Positions 10,900 to 22,652 of a stretch of 64,000 nt of DNA are shown in pieces (position 1 is the first letter of the stretch; each line of letters opens with the position of its first letter). The notes below the pieces were generated by a model. The model was not told where the DNA came from, did no database searches, and saw only the letters and a program-made list of their open reading frames with translations. The translations under genes were made by a program, and so were the position numbers. Origin of the DNA: Trichuris trichiura (Eukaryota > Nematoda > Enoplea > Trichinellida > Trichuridae); assembly GCA_037903355.1 (NCBI GenBank), contig JBAJFE010000004.1:4076001-4140000 (forward strand). Direction: 5' to 3'.

Positions 10900-12729
10900 A
10901 TTTTCGGCACTTTTGACGTAACCTGAAACAAAGCTAAGCTTTGAGGTTAACCAACAAAGCAACGACAAAAACATAAAACAGTCGTGTTCAAACTGCCACA
11001 AAGTATAAAAGCTTAGCATTACGAAATGGACTGCTGATCTGCCCGTTTCTTTAACAGCACTGCGGTACTTTTGCACGTGACTGCAAGAAAGCTACGAAGC
11101 ATAAGAAAAAACTGTTTTAAAACGCGTCAGCTTGAGATACGACGAATTAGTAGTACTGAAATTTAGACAAACATGTTTACTATTAAAGTTCCTTGCCGAC
11201 AAGCGATTAAAAACACTTCAAACGCAAAAAAGCACAACTCACTAAGTACGGAACATGCTACAAGTACAGTATGAAAGACACGCAGGTGCACTTTGCAACC
11301 AACAAGCTAAAAATACGCTAGATTGCGTTAAGTTTTGATCTTAGAAGGACTTTGGTTAACAGCAAATGGCTAAACGTTTAGCTAGAACTCTTCAGGTGAT
11401 GTGTAAAAGAGGTGTAGAAAAAACTAAAAAAACAGCGAGCATTATTTAAGTTGATTGGAGCTTCAAAGAAATACCTTCGTTCGAAATCGCTCGAATTACA
11501 CAACTGCAACGTAGTTTTAATTTCTGAAAATCTAACAAACAGTACTGTATAGCTGAGTAAAATTTGGCAACCGACCAACAATCGTTTTGCTTTTGATTTC
11601 CTTTTGAAGGGCATTAGTTTGACCGGAGATACAAGCTGGAAGCTTTTCTTTTAAGCGTCAAAAGCAAAGTAATTATGTTTTAAATGAAGCAAGCGAACAG
11701 CAATCTTTTCTTACGTCAAGCGCGTATGATCTTTGCTGGTGAGTGTAACATTCAAGTACGCGCATTACCTTTACTTTTCTTGCTAAACTGAAACTGTTTA
11801 CTGCTTGAGATTGATTCAAAAATGGAGTTGAAAAAACATCTCATGAATAAACAAATGAACAATTATGAACAAAACTTTGTTAGCTAAAGGCAACCTGCTC
11901 AACTATCATCGCTTACAAATTTACGTGGGCGTTTTCTTGGGTGACCGACGTTTAAATGTATGCATTACCTACTGATCAATTATGCGGCTACCGTAACAAA
12001 ATGCAGGTTTCTTTTTGACAATTACGCAGCTATTCTGTTCTGCCAGTAGTGACAGTACGCTGATTATCTTATTTTGCCTTTAACTAAATTTAAACCGAAA
12101 TATAAACCTTGTGTTTTGGCTCAGATCTTGATAGAATATGATGATCGATAAGTCTACAGTAAGAACGATGTGTTACGCCTGCGTTAGCTCGCGTAGGCGC
12201 TATTTCTGCACGTTTTCAAGGGCTAATAAATCTGTGCAAGCTTTTAAACACTCCTTGCATTACTAACGTTGCACGCTGCGAGATAAGAGTACAATACGCC
12301 GCTGAAAAAACGCTACTTTTATTTTCAAGTGTTGAGTTTAGCCGCCTTGTTCACTGACATCACTGTGTACTTGATTTTCTTTAATTATTTTTATAGACTA
12401 CTGTACGCTTGCACGGCTCCTGGAAAAAATCCGAAAATGTTTGCGTAGTTGAACTGGAAAACCAAGTCCGTTAGTACGACCTATAATGTCAATAATGCTT
12501 TCCGAATGGTGGGCGCTTCCATCCAGCTTTCCTTTTTGCCTGTATTCTCTATCATAAGATGCGTGCGTCAATTTTTATCATCTTTTCTCCCACGCAAAAA
12601 GCTTCAAATTATTTCTGGCCAGCCGTGTTGACAAATTTAATCGATAAAAAACAATGCAACGTCAAATATGTTCAACGATAAAAGCTCAATGCGCCATTCA
12701 TATAATTTATTGCCAACTGCAGCAACAGA
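10900..12729. other. Intergenic, no supported gene
   Basis: AT-rich sequence between eS31 (-) and the protease-like gene (+), so both promoters should lie here. A basic minus-strand frame at 11378-11614 starts MPFKRKSKAKRLL, but I found no consistent continuation and do not call it. Confidence 0.5.
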
Positions 12730-14030
12730 ATGAGAACTCTCTTGGCTTTGCTCGTTTTGTTACAGCCGGTTCTGATCTACACGGAAGACTTGGATGAACT
12801 TTTCCCTTCTGTAAGCCGAACTGATTATGTATAATAAACATTTGATAATACAGGATGTATGCATTAAAATACGTTGACGCTCTCACGGGCGCACGATTAA
12901 GTTTAAGCTGATGTAGCCGTATTTTAGGAGGTAAATTTACATTTCCAAAGTCTGTTTTTTTGCAAATAATGCATTCGTTGGACAGAAATTTGCCAGTGCT
13001 TCTTGGAAAACATTTTATTTTTGCTAATATCGAAAATAGGCAGAAATTTCGAAAATGTGCTTTTTAGATATTTGAAAAACGATTATGCGGCAAACTAAAG
13101 CTTATGGATTACAAGCTCGGAAAGGAGAAGCAGATTGCGCCGTGGAACGCACTGATCGTCACCTCATTCAGCAAGCGATTGCACTGCTTCGGAGCATTAA
13201 TCGCGCCAGTATATCCCTACCCTAACAAATCTGATCTTGTATTATCAGTTAGCAGCTGCGGGTAAATAAATTGGCGGGAAAATCAATTTGTATACTTGTT
13301 CTTACGAGGTGAAATTTTAGGCGCAGGCATGGTAGAAAATTGAGATCACTATCGGCGTCTATCTTTTTTGGGGTTAACACTTTTCCCTTCCAGCGATGGA
13401 AAGCTTTGAAATTCCGAGTAAAAACCGTGGTACCACTTATATTAAAACCGAACAAGAGGGAAAGTGAAAAAACGCACAGAGATGAAGGACTGTTGCTTTT
13501 TCGATTAAGGAAAACGGTACCCAGTAGTAAGGTTATGCCTTTATGCTTGGCTGATTTCAACGCTTACCCGCCGGAGAATGCCAAGTGCTATTCCATTGTT
13601 AAGAAGAAAGGAACGAATGTATTCACCGAAGAGAGCACAAATGTTCCCAAGAATCCCAAGAAACCGTTTTGCCGGTACAAATGGGCAATTGGATTATGTT
13701 TATGGGCACACAGATTCACTGAATTCGTGGTAAGAAGCAGTGGGCATCTTTCAACTTTTCAATGTCCATTTTTAGGCAGTTGGCTCGCCGCTCTACTGCG
13801 ATATTAATGGTACTGTCTATTTGTACGGCGTTTATAGAAGCAATGAAATTGAATTAATAACGTCAAGCGGAAAGCAATGGGCAGGATTTTTTGTCTCGCT
13901 TCATGCGTTCTATTTGACATTGCACGATTATAAAAAAACGTTTGAACGAATCATAGGTTCGTCGTCCTCATCTGAATCATCTTTTAAACGTTTAAGGTCA
14001 TCTATTTCAATACGCATACGGTCACTTTGA
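12730..14030 (+). CDS. Secreted trypsin-like S1A pseudoprotease
   Basis: Exons 12730-12810, 13068-13261, 13321-13729 and 13776-14030 join in phase: 939 nt, 312 residues. It starts with a signal peptide (MRTLLALLVLLQPVLIYTE). The chymotrypsin fold is recognisable from PWNALIVTSFSKRLHCFGAL (usual CGGTLI), DLVLSVSSC (usual WVLTAAHC), RDEGLLLFRL (usual NDIALLKL), VMPLCLA and VAVGSPLYC (usual GDSGGPLxC) followed by GTVYLYGVY. The catalytic His is Ser and the catalytic Ser is Val; the Asp position is retained. It should therefore fold as a protease but not cleave. A Ser-rich basic C-terminal extension follows the fold. It may be a binding or inhibitor-decoy protein; the partner is unknown. Expanded secreted S1A families are typical of trichurid worms. 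Confidence 0.82.
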
Positions 14031-15971
14031 ACAAATGACGAAACATTAAAAGAGAAAACATGGAAAGCTGCCTCATTCTGAAACTTTTTATGTGTTTACA
14101 ACAGGCGAATGGAATTGAGGCAAAACTTCCTCTTCCGACACTTCGCGTTTCGAACTTTCAGATACAATGAAAACGAGGAATTACGCCCAAGAAACAAACT
14201 ATGTCAATTCGAACGACTGTCTCGATTTTTTTTACTGTTACGGACTAACTTTCACCCTTACCTAAATTAAGATCTCTGAATACTTCAATTGCACTGCGAG
14301 CGCTCCAGTCGTATACGAAAAGACGAAACGGAATTTATGCCAGACGTCCTCTAGAAACATGTCAACATAAGACCAATAAACAAAACAGCAGAATGCTGTT
14401 TGAACAAGCTCTTAAGCGGTCCGGCGCTCCATTGCCACGTGTCACTCTTCCTCTCTCTGAAAAGCAGGTTCTATACGGTAGTCAATCGAGCAGCACAACC
14501 TGCAAACCTTTCTAAGGCGATTTAATAAGCTAAAAGAAAGTGAACTATTCGCACGAATGGAAGGTGTTAAGATTGGTAACGGTAAATAGTACTGATTTAA
14601 AAATTTCAAAGCACCAGTGAACAAAGAAATCGAATTTTCGCGGAATGCTGCGGTCAAAAAATATAGGATACTTCAAAAAAGCATCAGATGAAAATTCTAC
14701 TCCAGTAAAATTGTCATGAAAGCGTTTCTGGCATTCTGCCAAAAACAGTCAACGAACAAGAACGAGCGACATTCTTTACTGCGTACATTGGCACTGCAAC
14801 GCATTTGGCAAAACATTAATCACTTAAACAGAACTGAGTTTGCAAAACTAAGTCATTTTCAGGCATATTCTAAAAAATAATCTGCATCTTTTGCATTACA
14901 CGCCGAAGTAGTACTGTACCTGAAACTGAAATCAAGTATTGTTTATGCAGGCTGTTTTGGAGCAATTGTTGACGTTAGGTTAAGAATTTAGCTGCGTACG
15001 GCTGCAAGGAAAAATAAGACTTGAGTTCAGCTTAAACTTAGGCTACAATAGATTACCAAAATGGATGATGGAACTTGATTTCAGTTTTACCTCAAGTATT
15101 TATCAGGCGTGTATCGAAAGATTACAAATAATTTGTCTTTTATTGTGCTGCTTAATTGTTTCCGCAGAATTTTTAAAATTACACTCTGAATCCTTTTTAA
15201 AGTTGAGAAAAACATTTCCATACATTATGCAGTTACAGCGCGCTAGGAAGAGCTTCCAAGTGAAAAACAGTTATGGTCAAAACTCTGCTGCAATAGCGTC
15301 GAATTGAAATTTCCAAACGGCTGTTATTCCGCCTGCCAAATCGGGAGCCGAACAGTCAAGTTAAGATCTGCTTTTATCTGCTGTAAAAAATTGCATAATA
15401 AGCAAAGATTTAGTTCACCTCTTTTTATTTAGACTTTGTTATGTCTCATTAAAAATAGCTAATCACTAAAACAATTTTTTTTGCAAAGTATTACCTGCGC
15501 ATTAGTTTACTGTATGTGTTAGTCTCAGGGTAAAATCCGCTTCGGGTAAGCTTTCCGGTTTTATAATGTGTGCTATTTTTGTTTGCAGTAAGCCAATAAA
15601 ATGTAATTATTTTGTTTGTTTTGTTTTTAGCTGAGTTTGTTTACGAAAAAATAGATTTGTTGTTTATAGTCGCTCCTATTGTTTTTCCTAAAATTCCAGC
15701 CGGTTGTTTGACACTGAAAAAATAATTCAAAGTACTATGCTATTGGCTTCGTCGTTCGGCTGGACGTTCCAAAGTAGATCGTTGAGATTCGAAGTTCTCC
15801 CGCATTTGGAGTCACGCGTTTGTACAGTGGTTTTCTATGCATCAAGTCGTAAAAGCAGTTCGCATCTTAATTCCTAGTTTATTCTATTTAGTCGTAACTT
15901 TGTTTTGCAAACCTTAAAAGTAAGATTACTATTTCGTAAACGCTACTGTATTTTCAGGCTAAGGTGACGTC
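14031..15971. other. Intergenic, no supported gene
   Basis: About 1.9 kb between two plus-strand genes. Short open frames on both strands (14442-14742 minus; 15065-15307 plus) show no domain, no consistent codon pattern and no splice support. A TTTTCAG acceptor at 15951-15957, 14 bases before the GPATCH3 start, suggests a 5' UTR intron or trans-splice site. Confidence 0.5.
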
Positions 15972-17384
15972 ATGGGACAAATGGACCCGCAAGATTCGTG
16001 TTACGCCGTTGTACATAATATACCGAGCACGTATCACTCGAAGGATCTTCGCTCCTTTTTCTCCACATTCACTGAAAGTAATCGATTCCAGTGTTTTCAT
16101 TTTCTTCATCGTCCGGAAACGCGTCTTGCCGCGTCGGACGGCTCGTCGACTCCTTCGCAGGACATTTGTACTCCCAAGACATGTTGCGCAGTCGTTAAGT
16201 TGACACATCTTAACAGGGACAAGCTCGTAGAGCAGTACAACGGCCGGCGATGGGCCAATTTTGACGGTAACGAACATTCGCTGAAATGCGAAATATCCAA
16301 GGTGAAAGACGCCGATGAAGTGGCAAAGCTCAGGGAATTGAACCCGCCAAGGCTGATGCCTTGGGGCAATGTGGGCACTCCAACTGCCTACTTTTTTGCC
16401 CAAATTCAAAAATGTACAATGCCTTCAAGTGTGGTGCATAAATTGGGCTTGAAATTTCCAAAGGTCGGAAAAAGGCGTATGTATTCGGAAGTTGAGTATC
16501 ATTACGACTACGCGAAGAGAAGAAAACGAAAAGTCAACGGCGACAGGGAGGATACTTCTAGCTCGGAAGAAAATTCGGAAACTGAGGATGAGGGCCCATC
16601 GGACGAAGACCTGTGCGAAGAATGGGAAAGACACGAGGCTTTTCGGGAAGACTGCGGTAAACAAGAGCGTCTCAATGAAAGGTTGTATGAAGACGAGATG
16701 GAAATTGTTTGGGAAAAAGGAGGTCCCGGTCTTGTATTTTACACAGACGCTTTCCATTGGTCTCAGCAAGAAACAGACACTGATGCCAAATGGGCGGACG
16801 AATGGGATGTTGACATGAGTGTCTATTATAAAAAACCAGGCGACTACGACGTAGGCGATAAGGATGCAAAAGATATGCTTGAAATTAGGCGAAGTGAAAG
16901 GATAGCAAAAGGCCAGGAATCCGACTCGGTCTTTCAAAGGGTAAGTGTGAAAAACTGTAAAAAAACGTGCGCGGTAATCTTACTACATGTTTTTCAGCCC
17001 AATACGTCAAGCGAACTTGAGAGGAGAGTTCTTCCGGTGACACGCAAAAATGATAGTGATAGTTTTTTTGGTTCATTTGAGAAACATACTAAAGGAATTG
17101 GTCGTCGACTGTTAAAGAAACATGGTTGGAAGGAGGGAACAGCGATCGGAAGGCGAGGAGCTTCCGTTCCCGTCGCTATTGATATGATGCTGACGGCGCA
17201 GTCGCCACGAGAAAAACTGGGAGTCGGATATAGAGGAGAAAAGCTGCAACGTTATGGACTATCCAAGCCAGAACCTGTAAATCTTATTCGTACTGTATAC
17301 GACGAGAAAGGCTGTGACAAAGAAGGAACTCTTCTAAGAAGAGCCGAATTGACTTTTGTAAAGCAACATAAATGGCGTTCGTAG
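15972..17384 (+). CDS. GPATCH3: GPATCH3-like G-patch protein
   Basis: Begins with the GPATCH3-type RRM-like fold (YAVVHNIPSTYHSKDLRSFF ... FHFLHRPE, then NPPRLMPWGNVGTPT), followed by an acidic, charged middle, and a G-patch near the C-terminus (GIGRRLLKKHGWKEGTAIGR ... GVGYRG). The order and spacing match GPATCH3, a nuclear protein tied to splicing and innate signalling in vertebrates. A 57 bp in-phase intron is very likely at 16941-16997 (GTAAGT...TTTTCAG); it contains no stop, so the raw frame reads through as 470 residues and the spliced form is 451. ATG 15972 is the first in frame after the upstream acceptor. Polyadenylation signal AATAAA starts at 17390. Confidence 0.9.
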   Translation: MGQMDPQDSCYAVVHNIPSTYHSKDLRSFFSTFTESNRFQCFHFLHRPETRLAASDGSSTPSQDICTPKTCCAVVKLTHLNRDKLVEQYNGRRWANFDGNEHSLKCEISKVKDADEVAKLRELNPPRLMPWGNVGTPTAYFFAQIQKCTMPSSVVHKLGLKFPKVGKRRMYSEVEYHYDYAKRRKRKVNGDREDTSSSEENSETEDEGPSDEDLCEEWERHEAFREDCGKQERLNERLYEDEMEIVWEKGGPGLVFYTDAFHWSQQETDTDAKWADEWDVDMSVYYKKPGDYDVGDKDAKDMLEIRRSERIAKGQESDSVFQRVSVKNCKKTCAVILLHVFQPNTSSELERRVLPVTRKNDSDSFFGSFEKHTKGIGRRLLKKHGWKEGTAIGRRGASVPVAIDMMLTAQSPREKLGVGYRGEKLQRYGLSKPEPVNLIRTVYDEKGCDKEGTLLRRAELTFVKQHKWRS

Positions 17385-17989
17385 ATTTCAATAAAACTGC
17401 ATTACTATCTCGTTGCTGTGTTACGGTAAAAATGGTTGCGAAAATGAAGTAAGAAAACGTTAGCGGGTTGGATTTGCTCAATATAATTATAACATACACT
17501 GCAATTTGTCTGATCCGCTTTGGCGAGGTAATACGGAATATACAAGCTTTCCTCACAAAAAAAATTTGCTTCATGGAAATTGCAGTATTTACTTTAGTTG
17601 CACTTGAGCATCAATAGTTTAAAATATTTTAAATCATTTAAATGTGAACTGAAAAGATAGCCGGTCCTCGCTAAAAAGAAAATGCCAGACAAGCAGTTTA
17701 AACTGAGCAAACTACAGTATGAAAAAAGGATATGCAGGTTAGATTTGTGTTGAGAACTTTTTGTGTTGTTTCTGACAGTAACGAATCGATTTGGCCTGTC
17801 TCCAACAAACACCTTAAACCTGTAGTCCATTAAAATGCGACGAATTGGGGGTAAAAAGGAATAACAAAAAAGTTAAACATACCAAGGCAGTTTGTCGCTT
17901 TTGCCAAAGCTGGAAGGTGTTGCGAAATAATGATCTACAGTCTCTATGCCTTCATCACGCCAGTTTTCACAACGCCGGAACGGAACGCT
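17385..17989. other. Intergenic after GPATCH3
   Basis: GPATCH3 3' end with AATAAA at 17390-17395, then AT-rich sequence with no supported gene. Confidence 0.5.
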
Positions 17990-18556
17990 GCTTACCCATC
18001 CCTACTCAGCAAACGAAATTTGCAGCACATGTCGCAAGAAACGCAAAAGACAAAAAAACTTGGAAAGCGCATTGGGGACTGCACAGTTACGGTCTCCACC
18101 GTCGTGACACTCCACATTTTGCGGCTACCCTTTGCTGCCCTTGCCGATTGTTATGCTTATGTATAGGGTATATACTTTGACTTAGGCGTAGGCAAAGGCA
18201 AGACTAGATGGCCGCGCGCTTGCCAGGAGAGAATTCGAATGTCCCAATCGACAAGATCTTCCGCGCCATTTCATTCTCAAGTAATAGAAAATTGGCAGTC
18301 CTACCGTAACCTGAAAAATTCAGGTTCCTATCAAGCAAGCCAGCTAAGGCCGCCTGCCATTACTAGCGTGCATCGGGCTTATGCTATCCTGCCTCAAAAA
18401 AGCCTAAGCATGGACTTGTATTTTGGCATTAGCTAAGTTAGGGCAGCAAGATGGCAGTACGGACAACGTTACACTACGACTACAAGCTGCCAAACAAACA
18501 ATAGCTATTCACGCTGGCCAAGCTACTTCCTTTTATTGTGCATTTTGATAATTATG

Positions 18557-18748
18557 ATTGGGCCGATCCCGGAAGTAGTGCAATACCGGGCCGACCCGCG
18601 GTGGGCGAACAGCAAGCTGTTGCGATCCCACCTTGTGTCCCAAAATTCATTTAATATCTTTGGGGCCACATGGACCCCGTATCAGATATTAAGCTGATAA
18701 GAACAGATACTACACTTTGATCTTAGCTCCTGAGAGCCGAGAAGCGAT
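18557..18748 (-). ncRNA. U2 snRNA, copy 1
   Basis: Spliceosomal U2. The 5' end ATCGCTTCTCGGC, the U6-pairing helix region GCTAAGATCAAAGTG, the branch-point recognition sequence GTAGTATCTGTTC and stem-loop II (TTATCAGCTTAATATCTGAT) are intact. Stem-loop IIb has GGGGTCCATGTGGCCCC. The Sm site is AAATGAATTTTGGG, with a shorter T run than copy 2. The 3' stem-loops end in GGCCCGGTATTGCACTACTT and GATCGGCCC. It looks functional by sequence, but expression is untested. Confidence 0.9.
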
Positions 18749-18770
18749 AACTACACTTTACCTTTCCCTC

Positions 18771-18778
18771 TTTATATA
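18771..18778 (-). promoter_or_regulatory. TATA-like box of U2 copy 1
   Basis: TATATAAA (minus strand) about 30 bases upstream of the U2 start, within CATTGTTCATTATATAA. Nearly the same sequence lies at the same distance in copy 2, so it is conserved between duplicates whose flanks have diverged. A snRNA proximal element would be expected just upstream, but I cannot define it. Confidence 0.45.
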
Positions 18779-19420
18779 ATGAACAATGGCAGCAATGTGT
18801 CACTCTCACTTACTGAAGTATAAACACGAACTGCAAAAAATTCAACTAAACAAGTCAAATGCGCGCTGATCGTAAATATAAACGTTTTCTACGGCTTACA
18901 AAGCCTTATAGACAGGGGATTTGCCTCGCTCGCTTTCGCTTGAATAAATGTTAGTGCGTTATGTGCGCAATTGACTTGGCGTTTCCCGCTTGTGATGAAT
19001 ACGATTACGGAGACTAGTTAAACGTCCATACTAATTAATATAGTATTAATTATTAACTTTTGATTAGCTGCACTTTTTTCATCGTTTGGTCAAGTTTATT
19101 GTTCTGTACCTTTGACGGATTCGGTATTTGTTAATATTCGCATCCGAAGTGATTACTAGAAGAAAAAAGGTCGTTTAACTTGCAAAGACGTTTTAAAAGT
19201 CATTGGACAAAAGAATGAAGATAGATGTGTTCCCATGCAGCAAAACTGCGTAGAAAGCTTTACTAAGGCTCTGTTGCTTGAAAATCCAATTTGCTAAGCG
19301 AAATGACCGTAATTTGTTTAGAATAGATTAGAATAGCTCACTGTAACTAACTTTGAAGAACCAAAGTAGAATAGAGAATACGAATTACAAGTTGGAAATT
19401 GAGTAAAAGGCGTACGACTA

Positions 19421-20104
19421 ATACTTCACTTCAGCGTTTCGGTTGTTGCGAAAAATTTATCTGAATTCTGTCCTTTCGTTTGGCATAGCGTGTTTTTTGG
19501 CTGTTTGTTTAATGTTCGCAAAACGGTTTTTTTGCAGGACCGCCGTTCTTCCGGCCAGCAATTGAATTCATGAGTTCACCAATTTTAAAATTGCAGCAAT
19601 TTTGCTTTGCCGTTCTTTTCATTAGTTTGGGGTTGCTGCACCTCCTTAACGCTTCGTACCTGCTAATCACAAAACCATGCCTTCGGCGAAAGCGAAGGTA
19701 CCCACTGCAGATGAGAACTGATAACTCTTTTAAAATTCAAGAACGTTTAGTCGCTATGTGCACTGATTTCCTCGCAAATAATTAAAGAACAACGACCGGC
19801 CGCGTAATTGTATTTTTCATATTGCTTTACATAAGTGCAAAATGTGTCCGGAAACGTAAGAAACGTTACCTACGTTAGGCTTTTAGCCGGCGTACAATAT
19901 GTCTGCAATTATTTTGCTTTTGTTATATTCGCTGCACTTGTTCCAAAGCAGACGATTAAATTGGTTGTTTCCTAACAGTATTGCTTACGAACATGAGCAT
20001 TGTTTGATCTGTAGTAAGCCTGTTGCGATTACAGCGGGCGTTCCTTAAAATCTGCAACCGTTGTTGGTCTTGTTGTTTTATTTAACGTTGCTGTTCAAGT
20101 AGGA
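19421..20104. other. Intergenic before RER1
   Basis: A 71-codon plus frame at 19570-19785 has a hydrophobic N-terminal half (FCFAVLFISLGLLHLL) and could be an exon, but nothing joins to it convincingly. RER1 promoter expected here. Confidence 0.4.
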
Positions 20105-21102
20105 ATGGGTTTGGAAGAGGACGAAATTGTTGACAAACCGCACGTATTGTCTCGTTTCTATAGGGGATTGTCGCAGGTAAAAAAATTGATTTGTAATCAC
20201 CCGTTGATTACTTAGTAAATGTCGTTTGTCCACTGGTTAATGTTTGAAGTGTTAATTGCTTTGCAAAGCGCATTCGTTGCATATTTTGCAGCCATATTTT
20301 TTTGTTAACTTACAAGTAATAATATTTGATTTTCCGGCTATCCGCTGCATTTCATTCACTTTTCTTTTTGTGCTCGTCTATTTTAGCGGTATCAATTGTT
20401 TCTCGATCAGTGGACGCCTTACACGTTGTCGCGATGGATAGCGACCATTGTACTGGGTATACTTTTCATGTGTCGGATTGTTCACGTTCAAGTAAGCCGA
20501 AAAGGCTTCAATCCTTTTCTCAGCTTTCCAGTTTTACTCAGGGCTTCTACATAGTCACTTACGCTCTCGGTATATATCACTTGAATTTGCTCATTGCGTT
20601 TTTGACGCCGAAAATTGATCCTGCCCTTGAACTTGAAAGCGGTAGAGCCGAGCTGCAACGGCGGTTGTCCAAGTCATTTTCTCCTTTTGCAGAAAACGAG
20701 GACGGGCCCTCGCTACCGACAAAGTCGAATGAAGAATTTCGCCCCTTCATGAGGCGGTTGCCCGAGTTTAAATTTTGGTAACGACGCGCAGGTTTCGTTG
20801 CAATTACGCTTCCACTTTTTTCAGGCACTCGGCTACCAAGTCTATAATAATCGCTTTCATCTGCACCTTTTTTGAAATGTTCAATGTACCCGTTTTCTGG
20901 CCAATTTTGGTCATCTACTTTGTCATTCTGTTCTGCCTTACAATGAAAAGGCAAATCAAGGTACGCCGTGTTGACCCGCTGCGTCCTCTATGTGCATCGG
21001 TGTTTCTTTTACTTTAAGCATATGATCAAGTATCGATACGTGCCATTCACGACGGGCAAGCCCAGGCACGCGGGAAAAAGCGTCCCGGTTCAAAGCAAGT
21101 AG
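20105..21102 (+). CDS. rer-1: RER1, Golgi-to-ER retrieval receptor
   Basis: Four-pass membrane protein of early Golgi that returns ER membrane proteins. Exons 20105-20176, 20387-20491, 20542-20777, 20825-20960 and 21019-21102 give 633 nt and 210 residues (human 196). Signature stretches are [78 protein letters not shown] and [15 protein letters not shown]. All four hydrophobic segments are present. A 15-20 residue insertion ([20 protein letters not shown] region) sits in the cytosolic loop between TM2 and the EDGPSLP motif. The last exon ends SVPVQSK and then TAG. A plus frame further down (21342-21441) could be part of an alternative 3' end, but I found no clean join. AATAAA at 21516. Confidence 0.95.
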
Positions 21103-21515
21103 TCTTCTTCACCTGTAATATGTTTCTGTTTTTGTTTCTGGTGCATCAATTTGTCGAACCTGAACATCGATCTCATGTTGTCGCTTACTGTAGCCGAGTG
21201 GACGATAAATAGTGCTGCTCATTTTCATTTCTTCTTTTTTCTGAGCTCACTTGTTAAGCGTTATCGTAGTGGGCGGTTTAGAGTTAGGCACTCCCGATGT
21301 AGCTATAAAAACGGCGATATTCTCTTAGTGATGGGTTCGACGCCGCCGGGCAACGCTGATGATATGAAGCCGCTGATCCCGGCCCAACCTGCCGTAACCC
21401 CAACAACAATCGCCGTAGAACCACCGGCTGTTCCGCAGTGAAATATTTCGCATGGTCATTTTAGGACAGCTACTCTGATCTTGCATTACTCATGCTGTTT
21501 CTTCGTTGTTTTTCC

Positions 21516-21521
21516 AATAAA
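21516..21521 (+). terminator. Polyadenylation signal AATAAA, RER1 transcript
   Basis: CCAATAAATATAC about 415 bases after the RER1 stop; the first AATAAA downstream on this strand. Confidence 0.5.
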
Positions 21522-22652
21522 TATACTTTTTTTCCTAAAATTCAACCCTTCCGACTGACCGTCGTTTTCTTTTAGGTCTCTAATGGCTTTGAGCAACTGC
21601 TGTCAGGGAAATGCACCGATCGAACGTTCGCTTTCTCCACTACGGTCTTCATTCCCTCTACATCATTTGCATAAGTAAGGGTAGAAAACAACCAGTTGAA
21701 TTGCTAAAAGCAATTAAAAGCTCTCCAAGCAGCTAATGTCACCTTTGACACGTAAGCAAAGCTCAGTCGACCATTCCATTCTTTCTGAGCTTTTTGTCTT
21801 GTTCGATCGATGCATTTTTGTTGTCCAATAATAGGTAGGCATAACAAAGGAGGCACTTTGAAAGCGCTTATCAAAACTGTTGAGCAACCACGAACGCGTG
21901 AATCTAATAAGGGTGCAATCGATAAGTCTAAGTAACTTTTGAATTGTTGATAAGAAAAGGACATACGCAAATTTCCGCAGCGCTCTGCTAAGAGGTGTTG
22001 CTGCTAACACGCTTTCCATTGGCGCTGTAGAAGTACGTATTGAGGAAATGAAATCGTACAATTTCTTATTGAAATATAAAATGCGATAAATAAAAATAGC
22101 CATATCATATTTAAGGACAAAAGCACTGGTCACTTCGCTGCACATTGTCACGCTAAATAAAGCTTAACTTGCAGTTCTATGAGCTATCCGCCGGAAAAAT
22201 AAAACAAGTCGAATCTAATGGCAATCATTCAGAGCGGAGACGAAGGAATCATTTGTAAACAAGGACGCTAATTTCAAAAATGCTGACCAATGAGGGGGAG
22301 CTGAGAAGACTCAGTCAGCTTTCGCTGGCAGTAAAATTTAAAATAACACAAAATAAGCTAACCGGGTGGGTATACTTTGTGAACGTGACGTCACATCAAC
22401 GTTCAACTAGAGATAAGCGGAGAGGGAAGGGGACAAGAAAGCTTTGGGCACTAAAAAAACTATGTGACAAGATTGTAGAGGGCATTATTCCCTGCTTGAT
22501 TATAAGATATGGCACAAATCGATTGCATCCGCTTATAAACAAAAAAAATGTAACTCTATTTGTTCAGCTAACAAGTAGATAAACCGGAACTGTCTCGTTG
22601 GCAGTTGGTTCGAAGTAGCGATGGCTGAGTGGTAAGAAAGAATGCCGCAAGT
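21522..22652. other. Intergenic, RER1 to DEK_C-SWIB gene
   Basis: Convergent gene ends. The 145-codon minus frame at 21714-22151 is rich in rare-looking composition with no domain and no splice context. Nothing else supported. Confidence 0.5.

Larger units (their letters stand above)
17990..19420 (-). repeat. Inverted duplication copy 1, containing U2 snRNA
   Basis: The reverse complement matches about 37170-38590 along most of its length. It includes the U2 gene, its upstream region (for example the shared TTAATAATTAATACTAT stretch and the GCTTTCGCTTGAATAA stretch) and the 3' flank with the CGCCTAAGTC and AGACTAGATGG segments. The flanks carry many substitutions and small indels. Limits are approximate. 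Confidence 0.85.

Noticed and set aside
16425..16937. Minus-strand 170-codon frame
   Set aside because: Shadow of GPATCH3 coding sequence on the other strand.
21714..22151. Minus-strand 145-codon frame
   Set aside because: No domain, no splice context, poor composition.
22600..22652. tRNA-like GGTTCGAAGT
   Set aside because: No acceptor or anticodon stems could be formed around it. I found no convincing tRNA in the window.
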